Counted from the first letter of the stretch, positions 12,034 through 24,501 are shown. The stretch: 64,000 nucleotides of DNA from Megascapheus bottae (GCA_024803745.1 JANJXV010000020.1:18888777-18952776); one strand, 5' to 3'. Notes: generated by a model from the letters alone, not told the origin. Translations and numbers: made by a program.

Positions 12034-12088
12034 CCTCTCTCTCTCCCTCCTTCCCTCCCTTCCCCCCTCACTCTCTCCCCCTTTCTTT
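11771..12088. repeat. Polypyrimidine tract: (TC)35, (CCCTCT)n, (CCCCCT)n, (TC)n
   Basis: The plus strand is pyrimidine only from 11771 to 12069 (299 nt), with a single A at 12070. The order is (TC)35, then CCCTCT and CCCCCT units, then about 29 CT units, then mixed C/T. The layout is roughly mirror-symmetric, as for H-DNA (triplex) forming sequence. Confidence 0.98.
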
Positions 12089-15012
12089 ATAAATGAAAGA
12101 CTATGAAGACCACATCTGAGCTGTGCAGCTAAGTCTGGCTTTGAACTATAGATCTTCCAGCCAGTGCTTGAAGACAGATGTGTATAATGTTTTCATTACC
12201 AAATGCAGTGGTTATAAAATAAAAAAAGAAGACTTGGAGAACACATATTACATTAAAAATACTGTCTATGAGTTCTAAGTCATAGTAAATATTTCTTTTG
12301 CATAATTCAATCATCATACACTTGTCAATGAAGTGCCCGCAATGATAGGCAATATCTCTTCTAAAACGTTATCACTGCAATAGATCATTCATGGTCCTGT
12401 CTGATTACTTTCAAATGTCCGTCTTATTTTGCTCATCTGCTTATTTTTTAACATGCTCTTGAGAAGTTACTTCCTAGGACTGTACAGTTTGATTCTACAA
12501 ATATGAACTAGAGTTTGCAATAACAAACCAGATTCTGATTTTACTGCTTGTCCATGAAAAACACTGAAGAACAATTGCCTTGTGTTCATTTTGATTCATC
12601 TCCTCTGTCTAAAGCTCAGTGGTTTTAACTAACAAGCACAAAAATTTTCATAAATGAAATCAGTTTAAATAAGTAAAGCAACTCAGCTAGTCCAAAAATG
12701 ATGTTCTTACACATCTATCCTCTAAATTGTCTAAGTTTTACCTAAGAAAACCAAGCTTCCAAAATATACTAAGGAATTAAGACACAAAAGAGTATATAAA
12801 TATTTACGATTTTAATTCTAACGAGATTATTTTCCTATTCTGCATACACCCCCCAAAAGTTGGGAAAAACAATAGGCAGTGTTACATAAATCTTTAAGAG
12901 TAAATACCCTTTTTCTGTTATTGTTTTACTTTATGTATAGACTAAGCTTCACTGGCAGATTGGCTTTATGATAAAGGTAACATGCTTAAGGTTATTCATA
13001 ATATCTTAAAATAAGTGGAATCATTGTAAAACACTAGATATCAAGTATGCAAAACACTTAACTTTGGAAAATGTGTTTATTGAACATCTGTTTTACTTTT
13101 TTTAACATAACGAATGACCAGAATAGGAGCATGGCAAATTAAAATGAATAATTCATAACATTTCTTCACTTGGAGATTATATATCCATGAACATGCTATG
13201 TATTCGTATATTTTTACAAGGTGTGTTAGTTTCATTTTTGAATGACTACTGATTTTCACTTAAAAATGTCTTCCATAACTATTTAACAGTGGTGTCTTAT
13301 ATATTCTAAACAGTCTATATGAACAGAAATATTAGTTTTTAAAACTTCAGTGTTTTAAATTAGATGTTCAGAAAGATAAGTAATGAGTAGTAAAGCAACT
13401 CTTTTTCAACTGAAAGTCTTAGCGTTGAATATGTAACAGGATATTTTAAAAGTGAAATAATAAACCTGGGTGACATAAAAGTGGAGCCAACAACTAAGAA
13501 ATGGTTCTTAATTGTCTATCTGAACTCCACGTTTAAATATATACTTAATCTTCAGTTGAAACAAAAGTGCCTGCCACGAAGACCATTCTGTTGTCTCTGT
13601 TTCTAAATACCCAGTGAGGATAACACAACTTGCTTTTACAACTTTATGAGAATCTGGGTTTTACAACACTTTATCTCATCAACTACATAAATTATCTCTC
13701 TTTTTTTTAAAATTCCTAGCTAGATATGTATTTCCTATAATTTGGAAAATAAAAATGGCAATTATATTTTTCTTATTCTGTGATAGTTTAAAATCATCCC
13801 AATTCTTATGAAATGCTTCTGATTGTTTTGTGTTGATAAAGCACACCAATAAGATGATTTTAGGAAAGCTAAAGTTTCTGGTTTAAACTGTTCATGAGGA
13901 AAAAAGAATCTTTAGTATATATTTTGCAGCAGCTGGATACTATGAATTAATGTGATATTCTGATTTTTAATATTGGAGCTCCTCTGAAAGTGGCTTTGGC
14001 TACAACCCAAGACCCGGTCAGAGGGTTTTACATGTTTATCTATTCAACTCTAGGCTTGGCAACAAAATGGCTTTTGTTCAAAGAATAACTAATAGATGAG
14101 TAATGAATTCACTTACCCCAAACCAAATTCCATTATCAGGTTGAGGATATGTGGATTGTAGCATTCATATAACAGCTTTACATGGAATTTGGCTTTTCTA
14201 TCAGAAGTCAGAAAATGATTTTTGCGATCACACTATACTAAGAAATATATCATCTGCCCCTGGTGTATTCAACTGTTCAGTTTCCCATCCCCCCACTCCC
14301 CAAAGTGTTATACCATTCACCTAACCCTTGGAACAAATTGGTGTTTTCCCTATTTGCTACTAGCAAAGGATTGAGGTTGTTTATCTTCAGTATTCTCTGA
14401 AAGCTGTGGGAAGGGGGCTTCTCTGTGTTTTGCTTTGTCATATTTTGCTTATTTTCTAAAAAGTTTTTGTGTGTGCAGATATATATGATGCTCATTGAAT
14501 AAAAGAGCCAGAATTGAACTAGGAAGGCAATTTTTTCATAAAGTTAGTCCAAACTTGCAACACTTAGGCCTTGCAACCCTTAGGACTCTGTTGTTAAAGT
14601 ATATGGCTAACACAGGTAGAGTTAGGGCCTGTCCTTGAGCAAAGTGTAGAAATTCAGTTACAGTGAAAAATAACCTTCAATGGAGGTTTGCTGCTGGGTT
14701 TTATCTTTCTCTAATCTTTACTTCCAAGGAAAATCTGAGGGATGTCTGGATACTGACTTCTCTGTTGAGCGCCTAGGTGGGCTTCTTCCACCTCCACAGA
14801 ATCTCTGCGTTTTCTAGATCTAGGGATTATAAATGAAATTAAATTAGACCTTTTGTTTCTCTCATGGAAATATCTACAGTACTGCTCATTGAAGGTGTGT
14901 TACTGATGTTCTCATCAAAAAAATGACTCCTTTGCTCAGTGATCTTTTTTTTGCAATGATTAAATAGATTTGGTTCCATATATTTAGATAGATATAGATA
15001 TAGATATAGATA
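12089..15012. other. Unannotated non-coding DNA
   Basis: No SINE, LINE or gene recognised until the microsatellite at 14985. Scattered short open frames have no family. Confidence 0.5.
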
Positions 15013-15020
15013 TAGATATA
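14985..15020. repeat. (TAGATA)n microsatellite
   Basis: Five to six TAGATA units. Its end was the target of the SINE insertion that follows: the target-site duplication reads TAGATATACTTCTT. Confidence 0.92.
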
Positions 15021-15026
15021 CTTCTT

Positions 15027-15220
15027 TTTTTTTGCCAGTCCTGAGCTTGAGCTCAGGGCCTGAGCCCTGTCCTTGGACCTTCTCAAGGCTAGAGCTCTAC
15101 CACTTGAGCCTCAGCACCACTTCCGGCTTTTTTTTCTATGTATGTGGTAGCGAGGAATCAAATCCGGGTCTTCATGCATGCTAGGCAAGCACTTTAACCA
15201 CTAGGCCAAACTCCCGGCCC
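15027..15220 (-). mobile_element. IDL-Geo SINE, young subfamily
   Basis: A full-length minus-strand copy: left ID-like monomer from GGCCGGGAGTTTGGCCTAGT, then the Geo monomer and poly(A). It is flanked by target-site duplications 15013-15026 and 15221-15234 (14 bp, one mismatch). By eye it differs from the copy at 34267-34462 at about nine positions plus one small indel, so both come from the same recent source. Insertion was at the edge of a TAGATA microsatellite. Confidence 0.95.
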
Positions 15221-15234
15221 TAGATATGCTTCTT

Positions 15235-17427
15235 GTACTACCTTTCACATCATTTTTCTTATATCTAGATCAACCACTCTTTTGAATTAACTCAGAGTTT
15301 TTCGTGATTGTTTCAGTTCTGTATGTCAAGTAATGATTTCTATTTTGTAGCAATAAAGGGGGAAAAGCCTGCTTATTTACAAGCTATACAAGCAATCAAG
15401 AACTGTTGAGAAAATGGCATTTTAACACCAGTGAGAAAATAATTTCATTTTAAATCTATAAACAATCTCAAGACCAGCACAATGGAAGAGTCACTAATAA
15501 AATTTATATTCAGGGTCACAAATGTCAGATCAATATATGAATGAAAACATATGCCTTCCATTTTCCTACAACCACAGCTCAGTTAATCTAATAGTTTTTC
15601 ACTCTTCTTTGACCCTTCAGGTAATGATTATAACTAAAGACAAGATAATTATGTCATCGAATTCTCTAATTTCTTCTTACATTGTCTACATGTTTATTTT
15701 TTCCCAGATGTTTCACTCTGATGACAAATCTAGACCTGGAGGAGGTTCCTCTATAAAATTTTGGCAACACTTGTTAATTTTATCTAAGGATTTTAATGGG
15801 TACGTTCTGTGTGGTCTTTCCGAACAGTGTATTGAAATTCAAAGCAATTAATTGAAGTAAAACCCTGTGTTTGTGCATGTGTTCTGAGTAATTAACTGAA
15901 GCAAAACACATGTATTGCTAACCCAGCATGCTGTGATTAAGATAGAAATGAAGACATCCATCAAACTAGATTACTTCTTCATCAACTAGGCTCAGAAATA
16001 TCTCTACAGCTGTTTGGCTCATTTAAATTGTATGGAAGTTCCTCTTCATTTCTGGGTTTAAGTGAGGTACTAGACAAGACTATTAACATATGATAGTGCA
16101 CTGACCACTAGGAGAAAGGAATCTCAATGCATTTAAAGGATTCTTTACTACCAATTAGGTTAGCTAAAGAGATATGACATTTGTTTGTTTGTGGATATAT
16201 TTTCACATTTCAGTGCACAAACACAGTTTGTTCAAACTGGACCCTAATTTCCTCCTTCAAATTTGACCATTTGATTCCTTCTTGCTACTCTAAAATTTTT
16301 AGTTGAGAAAAGGAACAGGGAAAAGATAGGAACAGGAAACCTGAAAAGATAGTGGTTATCATTGCCTTCAGTTACCATTCTTCCTTCGAATAGGCATATA
16401 GATTTTCAAGCACTTAATTATTTCCAATAGAAAAGATTCACTTTACTAACATGTTGTTTGGATTGTTGTTTTTATTGTTACTTACTCAAAATTGGCCTTA
16501 GTAGTATAAACTTCTAATTGGGTCACTTCCTGAGACTAGGGAGTAGCAGAATCCATCCAGAAGTTGTCTTGGAACAATAAATGACTTGACACCAAATGAT
16601 TTCTTAAAAGCCAAAGGTGCCATTTCAGGAAATTTGTTCTCTTGTGGTTCAGTGAGCCATGAGAGAGGCAAAGAGAGCACAACAAGAATAAATCAAGTTG
16701 GGACAGTTCATGGATAGAGAGTTTCTTTAGATAACTCAAAATATAGCCAGAAACACCAATTCACTCCTTCTGATTAATCTACTGAGATTCATCTTTAAAA
16801 ACCTGAGTATGTTATGAATTATGAAATTATCATGATTTGAGACAGAAGATATAGACACAACGGCAATAACTTAAACCAGTCAAAGAACCTTCCACTTTAA
16901 TTACAATTAATTTAGCAATAGCTGTGCAAAAGAAAGTTGAGTTTTAATTAACATATACCTTTTCTTCATCACCCTCCATTATACAGGGATTCATAGGATT
17001 CTTACTCATTCTAAGATTTATATTCAAGATGAATATAAACAAACAGGGCTCTAGACACTCAGACTTTAGAATCAGAGTGGTTCTACTGAGAATACAGAGA
17101 AATGCACAGATCTCTGGAACAAATGGCTAAATACTACACTTCAATTAGAGAAGCAAATATTTATAATACACAGAACAGGGAACGATACTAAAAGTGACGA
17201 TGTGTCCATTGAACAGAATTTAAATGCTATAAAGCATATCCGTATACAACATTTGATCATAATTGCTAAATGAAACATGTAAGAAATGCATTGAAAAATT
17301 TACCAAAGAAAGATAAACAAAGCCTACAGGAAACTGGGATCTCTCCCACCTAAAAAAATGCAATTAATAGAATCAATTTGTGAGTACAGATGTTTATGTG
17401 ACACTAATTTTAAAGAAAAGTTATAAA
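15235..17427. other. Unannotated non-coding DNA
   Basis: No recognised repeat or gene. An open frame of 109 codons at 15522-15851 is AT-rich and has no recognisable domain. Confidence 0.5.
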
Positions 17428-17556
17428 GCTGGGCACTGGTGGCTCCTGCCTGTAATTCAAGTTATTCAGGCAGATATCAAAAAAAAAAAAAAACCTCAGG
17501 GACAGTACTTGGGCCCTGAGTTCAAGTCTCAGGACCAGCACAAAAAATAAAAAACG
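17428..17556 (+). mobile_element. B1/Geo composite SINE, internally deleted
   Basis: It starts as a B1-like element (GCTGGGCACTGGTGGCTCC, TGCCTGTAAT) and ends with the Geo-type right end (CTCAGGGACAGT, CCCTGAGTTCAAGTC, AGGACCAGCA plus A-rich tail). An A-run replaces the middle, so most of the left monomer's 3' part and the start of the right monomer are missing. Confidence 0.85.
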
Positions 17557-17600
17557 GAAAATATACATCAATTTCTCTCTTCTCTACTATGTAAGAACAA

Positions 17601-17665
17601 TTAATGTCCTAAGTAGATAGTATTATCCATTATTTTTAATGTCCTAAGTAGATAGTATTATCCAT
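17601..17665. repeat. Tandem duplication, 35-bp period
   Basis: A 30-bp core (TTAATGTCCTAAGTAGATAG, then TATTATCCAT) occurs at 17601-17630 and again at 17636-17665 without a mismatch. Confidence 0.95.
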
Positions 17666-20600
17666 TTTTTTATAAACCATGTAATAGAATATTCTCAGAA
17701 ATTTTATGTACAGCCAGACAACATGATGAGAAGACACTTCCATTTTATGTCTTCTGGTTGTACTCAATAAATATGTATTGTGTAGGTGGTGGGTAGGAGG
17801 ATGGGTGGGTGTGGGTGAGTGTTTTAAAAGTTATGTTCAGTTAATTCCAAAGAACTGGGTTCATTCTGGCAGTTAGTTAACCATGCTGACTCAGTCTTCC
17901 CCATTTTTCCAATGAAATACTTCCTAATAAAATATCCATGGAAACACAACAAAAAATAAATTTTCTCAACACATGGGAAATAAAGAAGCTCCATCAGCTA
18001 ACTGAGCTTCTCTAGAAGGAATCATTCCTAAATAGGATTGAGTAACCAATCTTATGGAGAGCATTTTCACAGCTCTTGCCTCTAAGGACAAGAGATGTGG
18101 AACCACAGAATAAAAACAACCTAAATACTAAACTAGTCACAAATTTCCTGCTAAGAGTACCAGAGTGACCTCCTGTTCTTACACCATGCTTTCCCTTTTA
18201 TAAGAATTTGGGAGACTGTGCTCACGGCAATCCAGGAAGGCCAGAGGCAGAGAAGAAACAGTTTTGGAAAGCAAGAAAGAAACAGAAAGAACACCTAGAG
18301 CCTACGAATCAAAACATCAGCAATGAATGTAAAGAAGAAAAAAATCTGCATTTGTCAGAATACACTTTCTTCCCACCAACAGAAACAGAAGTGGGGATGG
18401 CAGCTGAATTGCGTTGGAAAGAACTTCCTTCTGCTCAGAAGCCTTCCTTATTCTTAAAGAAACCCAATGTAACTGGCATCATTGTAGGACTTTCCGATGG
18501 AGACTAACAAACCCCACTAACATAAATACTTGGCCCCAAAATAACAAAAAATAATCACGAACTTCTTAAGCCTCCTACTCAACTTATTAGCTCTCCAAAT
18601 AATGATGAGGTCAGGGCTTTTAATTGGAAATACCAAAGAAAAAAATTATCGAATGGAAGCATAAGTGACCAAGGAATTAGAAAATAATCTGTTCTTATTC
18701 CAGTCTGTTTTCAAACTATTTCTCTCTTTACTTATCACTGGAGTCTATTAACTAGATAAAGCAATAAAGTTATTACCATTATTACTCTTTTCAATTTTTA
18801 ATAGTTTTTCAAAGTTATGATTTACAACACCAGTGGGTTCAGTAACAAGAAAATAAACAACAAACAAATGAATCCAATAGCCCACTGAAAGTACCTCCTC
18901 AGTGTTTTGGTAGTCATTGCTGCTGGAATTTGTCTCAGTTTGTTAACTACTTTAGAAGAGGAATGGTAAGTGTAAAGACATACACTTTCCAACATTGTGT
19001 TTTGCAGACACAATATGATATGAATTTTGAAGTATTTTCAATAGAAAGTTAATTAATTCTAGGTTATTTGGGAATAATGTTGATGAGATTTATTTTTCTA
19101 TATGAGCTGAACACTCCTCCTAAATTGTGTGGCTTGATTAAAAATTCGAGGTGAACTTTATTTGACAAAATACAAATGTTTTTGACCTGGAACAGAACCC
19201 TCATAATTTATCAAATAAGAATTTGAGTATAGTTTAGCCTACTACCAGTTAAGAACAAGCATAGATGAAGACCTTTCCAATAGCAAAGAACATTTCTGTT
19301 TAAAACAGGATTATCTTTTCCTCATGATCTAATGTGCAAGATCAGTATATAGTTTATGTAATTATGTCATTACGCATCCTGTGTCTTGTACAAAAGTGTA
19401 AATATGCCTCTGTATGTAGCAATTGGCAATCTGTAAAGAAGATGAAATGTTTTTCTTTTCCATAAGGCAAATAAAACAGTCAATTAATCTAGCTTTTACG
19501 TCGAATAGCCTTTGATTCGATACTTGATATTGTTTTTAACTGTGTGAATGTTGTGTTATTTAGTGTGTCTAAACCACAAATGGCTCCTCACAAGACCTCA
19601 TACCATTACAATGAGATTAGCAGAGGAAAATTCAAAAACACTCATGGGGATTGTTTGTTCTGTGTTCTGTTGTGTATGCTTTTGCTCTGTGGGATAGAAG
19701 CCAGATTCAAAGAGCACTGGGTGAAAAAAGAAGCTACTGACCGCAGGTTGTGAGTTTGGTTCAGCACAGCAGAGGTTTCTCTCCAGCTCCTTCTCAGCAA
19801 AGGGGAGGTTTCTAACGGTCCCCTGCTGACTTCAAATGTGTTCACAGCCTGCACACAGCAGCCACAGTGGAAACTTACTGGTGTGATAATAATCACTTAG
19901 AGTGAGAGACTGTGGTGCAGACCCTCTTCCCTCCACCAGAAATCCCCTGAGTCAAAGCTTCAGCCCCTGGAGGGAGGCAGAGATGTAAGACAAGAAAACA
20001 GGTGTACCTGTCTCTGACGTTCAAAAAAAATTGAGTATAAACAGAATTGTACTTTTGATATTCTGAGTGGAAACATTAGCATAAGCACAGTGCTCTGATC
20101 TTGAGGCCTCCAGCTTAGAAATGCCTTAAAACATTTGTTGAAACTACTTTGGATATGTATAAAAGAGTAATTTCTGTGAAAAGGAAAATAAGTTTTTGGT
20201 GAGTGGATGTAGAGGATTATAAATAAAATCAAAATCTTGGAATAATATACAACTGAAATTCAAAATTTAGGATAGGATAGGAAGGAACCAGTCCCTGTAT
20301 CATTTATATTTCTGCATGTGTGAATTTGTTACAATCACTATAGAGTACCCTAATAATTTTTTTATCTCTCTCTGTACAGGTAATTACTCTAGGCAACCAT
20401 GTTCTCTAAGAAAGCTGCCTAATTTTACAAGAGGCATGGTAGAAGTAAATACATAAAGCAAAATGTCCTTCAATGGGCAGCATAGACCATTATCTTAATT
20501 ACACCCAACCTCAGTTGGTTTGGGATGAGAAAGTGCTTTTTCTTTTAGAAGTCACATATTGTGTAACAAAAGCACTCTGATGTAAGTCTCACACCCGAGA

Positions 20601-21249
20601 TATCATCGCTGTTCTTTATTAGTATAGTTCTTGTATTTCGGGAGCAGTATAACAGAAGCAAACCTGAAAGTATGAAGTCCTAGAAAATATTCCATACTGC
20701 ACACATATTTTTGCTACATTAACGGGAGAAGTCATGGAATGCTAGCAATCCATTCACTACCAGGAATCCTAAATCCTGAAAGTTCACACTCATCAAAATC
20801 TCAGTCAGCAGTTAGGATATTGCAGGCAGAATAAACATACGAGAAGAGAATTTGAGCTCTACATTGCAATAGGTAGAATCTGTGGTGCTGTTTATGAGTC
20901 TAAATGTTTTATTCATTCTCTTACATGGTCTTTTCCTGTTCTCTGTGCATTTAAATTCACAGAAGAATGGAAAGGAAAATTCCTGGGAAATCAATGCCTG
21001 CTCTCCCTCAGACTTCAAAAAAAAAATCAAAAGGACAGTCAAATTTGAGATCTATTTTTGAATCACCTGGGATGATTTTTAAATATGTATCTTCCAGAGC
21101 ATACTAATCTAGACAAAACTTCTAGAGATGGAGGTGATAGAGCCTTCACATGAATAAGCATGTTGACTATCGGTTTGTATTTCATATTCTACGGATGATT
21201 AGGATGCATGGGAGTATATGTGTAAAAGGACAGAGTATCATTTAAATAT
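17666..21249. other. Unannotated non-coding DNA
   Basis: About 3.6 kb with no firm transposon or gene. It holds a G-rich stretch at 17791-17815. A 99-codon open frame at 18208-18507 begins at TTG and is rich in K and E but has no family. The part at 19735-19990 is somewhat richer in GC. Confidence 0.45.
17791..17815 (+). other. Potential G-quadruplex
   Basis: Four GGG runs lie within 25 nt (GGGTAGGAGGAT, GGGT, GGGTGT, GGG) with loops of about 9, 1 and 3 nt. It is a sequence-based prediction only. Confidence 0.5.
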
Positions 21250-21324
21250 AAAATAGGGTAGGGGATCTCAGTGGTAGATCACTTGCCTCATATACTCAGA
21301 AACCTGAGTTTAATTCCAAGCACT
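21250..21324 (+). mobile_element. ID element with GA-repeat tail
   Basis: A tRNA-derived ID-type SINE monomer: AGGGGATCTCAGTGGTAGAT, CACTTGCCTCATATACTC, and a B-box-like AGTTTAATTCC, then AAGCACTGAAAA. The Geo right monomer is absent. The A-tail passes directly into the (GA)n tract. Confidence 0.8.
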
Positions 21325-21372
21325 GAAAAGAGAGAGTGAGGAAGAGAGGGAAGAGAGGGAAGAGAGAGAGAG

Positions 21373-21445
<73 letters not shown>

Positions 21446-21447
21446 AA
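21325..21447. repeat. (GA)n purine microsatellite
   Basis: Purine-only except one T at 21337. Pure (GA)n runs from about 21378 to 21442. It probably grew from the ID element's tail. Confidence 0.97.
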
Positions 21448-21985
21448 CAATGGCACAGAGGGAGGGAGGAAGTGAAAAAATATAGTAGCAAAATAGTTTA
21501 AAAATCTGTATTCCCTCAAGTCAATATTTTTAAAAACTTACAACATTCAGAATTGATCTTGATTATACACATTTCGTGTATGTGATGTGACAATCAAGTT
21601 AACTTGTGTCCTCACATGATATTAATTCATAATTCATGTTATTAATTGAATTCATGGTATTTACCTTGACATTAAGACCACCATCAACAAGTATTCATTT
21701 GCCAAATTTCTACTGGCACTGCTCAATAATTGCTTTTTTATTTTATTAAGTTATTTATCAGAAACAAAATAACTCATAACAATTTATAAGAAAATAAAAA
21801 TAACTCATAGAGAAAGTAAATATTAATTCAATACACACTTTATAGATTCCTACTATTCCACCAAACACTTTTATAATCAAGGAAATTTGACCTCTAAAAG
21901 GAATGTTGCTTATGTTGACAGACACTGGGTACTTCAAAAAACTTAGCAATGTGGAGATGCACTGTTATCACTGCCGAATCCCTGT
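21448..21985. other. Unannotated AT-rich DNA
   Basis: Very AT-rich; no repeat family or gene recognised. Confidence 0.5.
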
Positions 21986-22135
21986 AAGTGGGACCCAAAA
22001 AGTTAATTCTCTATATGTGTGGAAGAAATTGAGGCACACACATATTAATAAGTTAACAGGAGTCTGTAGCTAGGCCAGGAATAGAATCCAGGTTACATAT
22101 TTTTAGACTACTGCCTCTTTGATTTTCACACACAA
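21986..22135 (-). mobile_element. MIR SINE fossil
   Basis: In reverse orientation it shows the MIR signature GAAGAAATTGAGGCACAC, then an AGTTAACAGGAGT segment and AGCTAGGCCAGGAATAGAAT with CCAGGTTACAT. This ancient tRNA-derived SINE is shared across mammals. Confidence 0.75.
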
Positions 22136-22725
22136 TATGATACTTACCCATATGCTTTAAAAGGACACAGCTTTCAGCAAGGAGAGTAGAAAGAAAGAAA
22201 ATTTGAATAACCCCAGAACTGACTACAAATCTGCACGGTATGGCATAAGCTTCTCTTTAAATCACTGCTACATTCTTTAAAAATCTCGCTTTTCCCCCTC
22301 AGCCTTGTTTTCAACTTTTCCTTACTCCAAAAGAAACGTGAATCTTATGGATGCAACAACAGTGATGAGTTGTAGTTATATTCTTGTGTGATAAGAATTA
22401 TTCTCTTTATATATGTAAGGAAACTGCAATACCACAAGTAATCAAATAAAAACTTGATTTTTTAAACATATTTCTGGGAATAAAGAAAACCTCATTTTGT
22501 CCTTTTCTGTTTAAGCTTCAGTTTAATCACTGCTATTCCAGAAAGCTTCACACTGTTTGAGACTCTGGTGATGGCGCTAGCGTCAATTACATTCTCTGCT
22601 ATCAATAATGGCACAGAAAAAGTGACAGAAAAGCTACTGCTGGGGCCCCATGTCCTCAAACAGTTTATTAATACTTAATATAATATGGTTCCCATTTTAT
22701 TTAGGCCAAAATCCTTTTTCCCTGG
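22136..22725. other. Unannotated DNA, candidate conserved element
   Basis: No transposon recognised. The part at 22520-22690 retains CpGs (GGCGCTAGCGTCAATTAC) and homeodomain-like words (CAATTA, ATCAATAATGG), suggesting possible constraint. Confidence 0.35.
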
Positions 22726-22936
22726 CACTTATTGGCAAGTGCTATATGTTCTGTAATTTGGGTATTTTAATTCATTTAATCTTCACTACCAATAGGATAC
22801 AGATCCACAAAGGGATTAAATAACTTCATTGTTACAAATAATAGCTCAGAAGTGGAGAAGTCAGAACTCACATTCAGACATTCTGGGCAGAGAGGGTATT
22901 CTAAGGCATATACTCACTAGGCTGTGTGCTTGATTA
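22726..22936 (-). mobile_element. MIR SINE fossil
   Basis: Reverse-orientation MIR: TTCATTTAATCTTCACTACC, a short internal deletion, ATTAAATAACTTCATTGTTACA, AATAGCTCAGAAGTGGAGAA and finally GGCATATACTCACTAGGCTG, the reverse complement of the MIR tRNA-like start. Confidence 0.85.
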
Positions 22937-24501
22937 TTTTATTTCCATCGCTCAGCTTCATAGACAGTATCTATAAACTTGCTTTATTACTCCCATTCCC
23001 AGTATTTTAAAGCCTTGAGGGTTAATTTTTTAAATATTGAATAGGCATTATCCAGGCTGAGTCATGTAGGAGGATAAAGACCCGATGTCTTATTACTTGA
23101 CAGGACCTTTGCTTCAAGATTATAGCACTGCACAGTTCCACATCAGATTGTACCATTTACCACCGTGTGCTCCTTATGTCAAGTCAGCATATTTCTCATG
23201 TCCTTTGGGTATTAAAAACTGAAAAACAGTGACTATAAAATTTGATACTGCTCATTAAATTAAATGTAAAATGAAAAGCTAGCATAAATAAAATTTAGTG
23301 TTAACTATTTTAACATGAAGGGCCATATATTAAGAATAATACATTGTAATATAACAAAAGAATTTCAACCTTATAAGTGAGTTCCTGGATGGGTTATATG
23401 CCAGAAATCCTGGGTGATACAGATTTGTCATGTAAGAGTTCTCCATATCTTTAACCGGATCTAAGTTTCTGGCTCTTGTGTTATGCAGGACAAGATTTGT
23501 TTCAGATCTTCCAATCTTACCTCAAGGTAATCACAGAACCCTGAAGTTTCTGTGAAGAATTAGAATGACATGTACTTACACAGCATTGTGAAGAATTAGA
23601 ATGACATGTACTTACACAGCATGACTATATGTATGTATGTATCACTAATGTGCACCAAGAACTTTGCCCATTGCCCTAGGTAACAAGGAGAAGCCTATAG
23701 TAGCCTTGGTAGTCCATTTATTTCACAGCATTGTGAAAGCACTGTCATTTTCTGTATATTCCCAAAGTTGGAAAGCACCAGGTAGGATATTGTTCAGGAC
23801 TCTAAATTCAGTGTGTCAGTAAAGGTTTATATCAAATTCCCTCTACTCATACTTTAAAGAAATAATTAGTTTAGTTTGTAATTAGAACTTCATGTATATG
23901 AAGGCTCTGGGCTCATGGTTTTTAATTTTATTTTCCTAGTGATGAACTGCCTGTCCAGTATAAGAAAATCTTTAGTATGGAGAAAGACTTGCACTAGGCT
24001 CCAACCACTTCAATCGATAGGAATCTGAGTATCTTCACTCTCCTCCTTCAATGCGATCTCCCCTTGCTCCTTTATGTTCAGAGGGCCAGGCTTGATTTTT
24101 GTCCTCTTAACACTCAAGCAAAAACTTATTTAACTTTCCCTGTAAGATGGAGGAATCATAGTGACACGCACAGTGTGCAAACATAATCTTCACTTAATGT
24201 CACCAACACAGAAAGGTACTGTTTTACGTGAAATGAAATCTATCCAGCTTGAGGAAGACATACTTCCATTTGCTTCCACAAGGTGAGTGCTTACAGCATC
24301 TTTTTCTAGGCTGCTAAAATGATTGGCCGCCAGGACCACCGATCATGTTTTCTGAAACCTTAACTGTCAACACCCTTTATTCATTGTTACATGAAATTTA
24401 AGTGTTGGAGCTTCTTGCAATGCCTCATATAGCCTGCTTTAACACTGATAAGAACAAGTGTCCACTGTGCCACACATATTCTGATTTCATACATCCAGAA
24501 A
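22937..24501. other. Unannotated non-coding DNA
   Basis: No gene or transposon recognised. It contains a perfect 36-bp tandem duplication at 23551-23622. Confidence 0.5.
23551..23622. repeat. Perfect 36-bp tandem duplication
   Basis: The 36-mer starting TGTGAAGAATTAGAATGACA and ending CACAGCAT is present twice head to tail (23551-23586, 23587-23622) with no mismatch, so it is recent or an assembly artefact. Confidence 0.97.

Noticed and set aside
11139..12096. Long open frames rich in K/E/R, S/F/L or S/L/P
   Set aside because: They are six-frame translations of the GAAA/GGAA and TC/CCCTCT tracts, open in several frames at once because the repeats contain no stops.
18208..18507. 99-codon K/E-rich open frame
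   Set aside because: The start is TTG, not ATG; no family or splice context is recognised, and length is within chance expectation for 64 kb.
21360..21442. CRISPR-like regular repeat
   Set aside because: It is a simple GA microsatellite without spacers, in a mammalian sequence.
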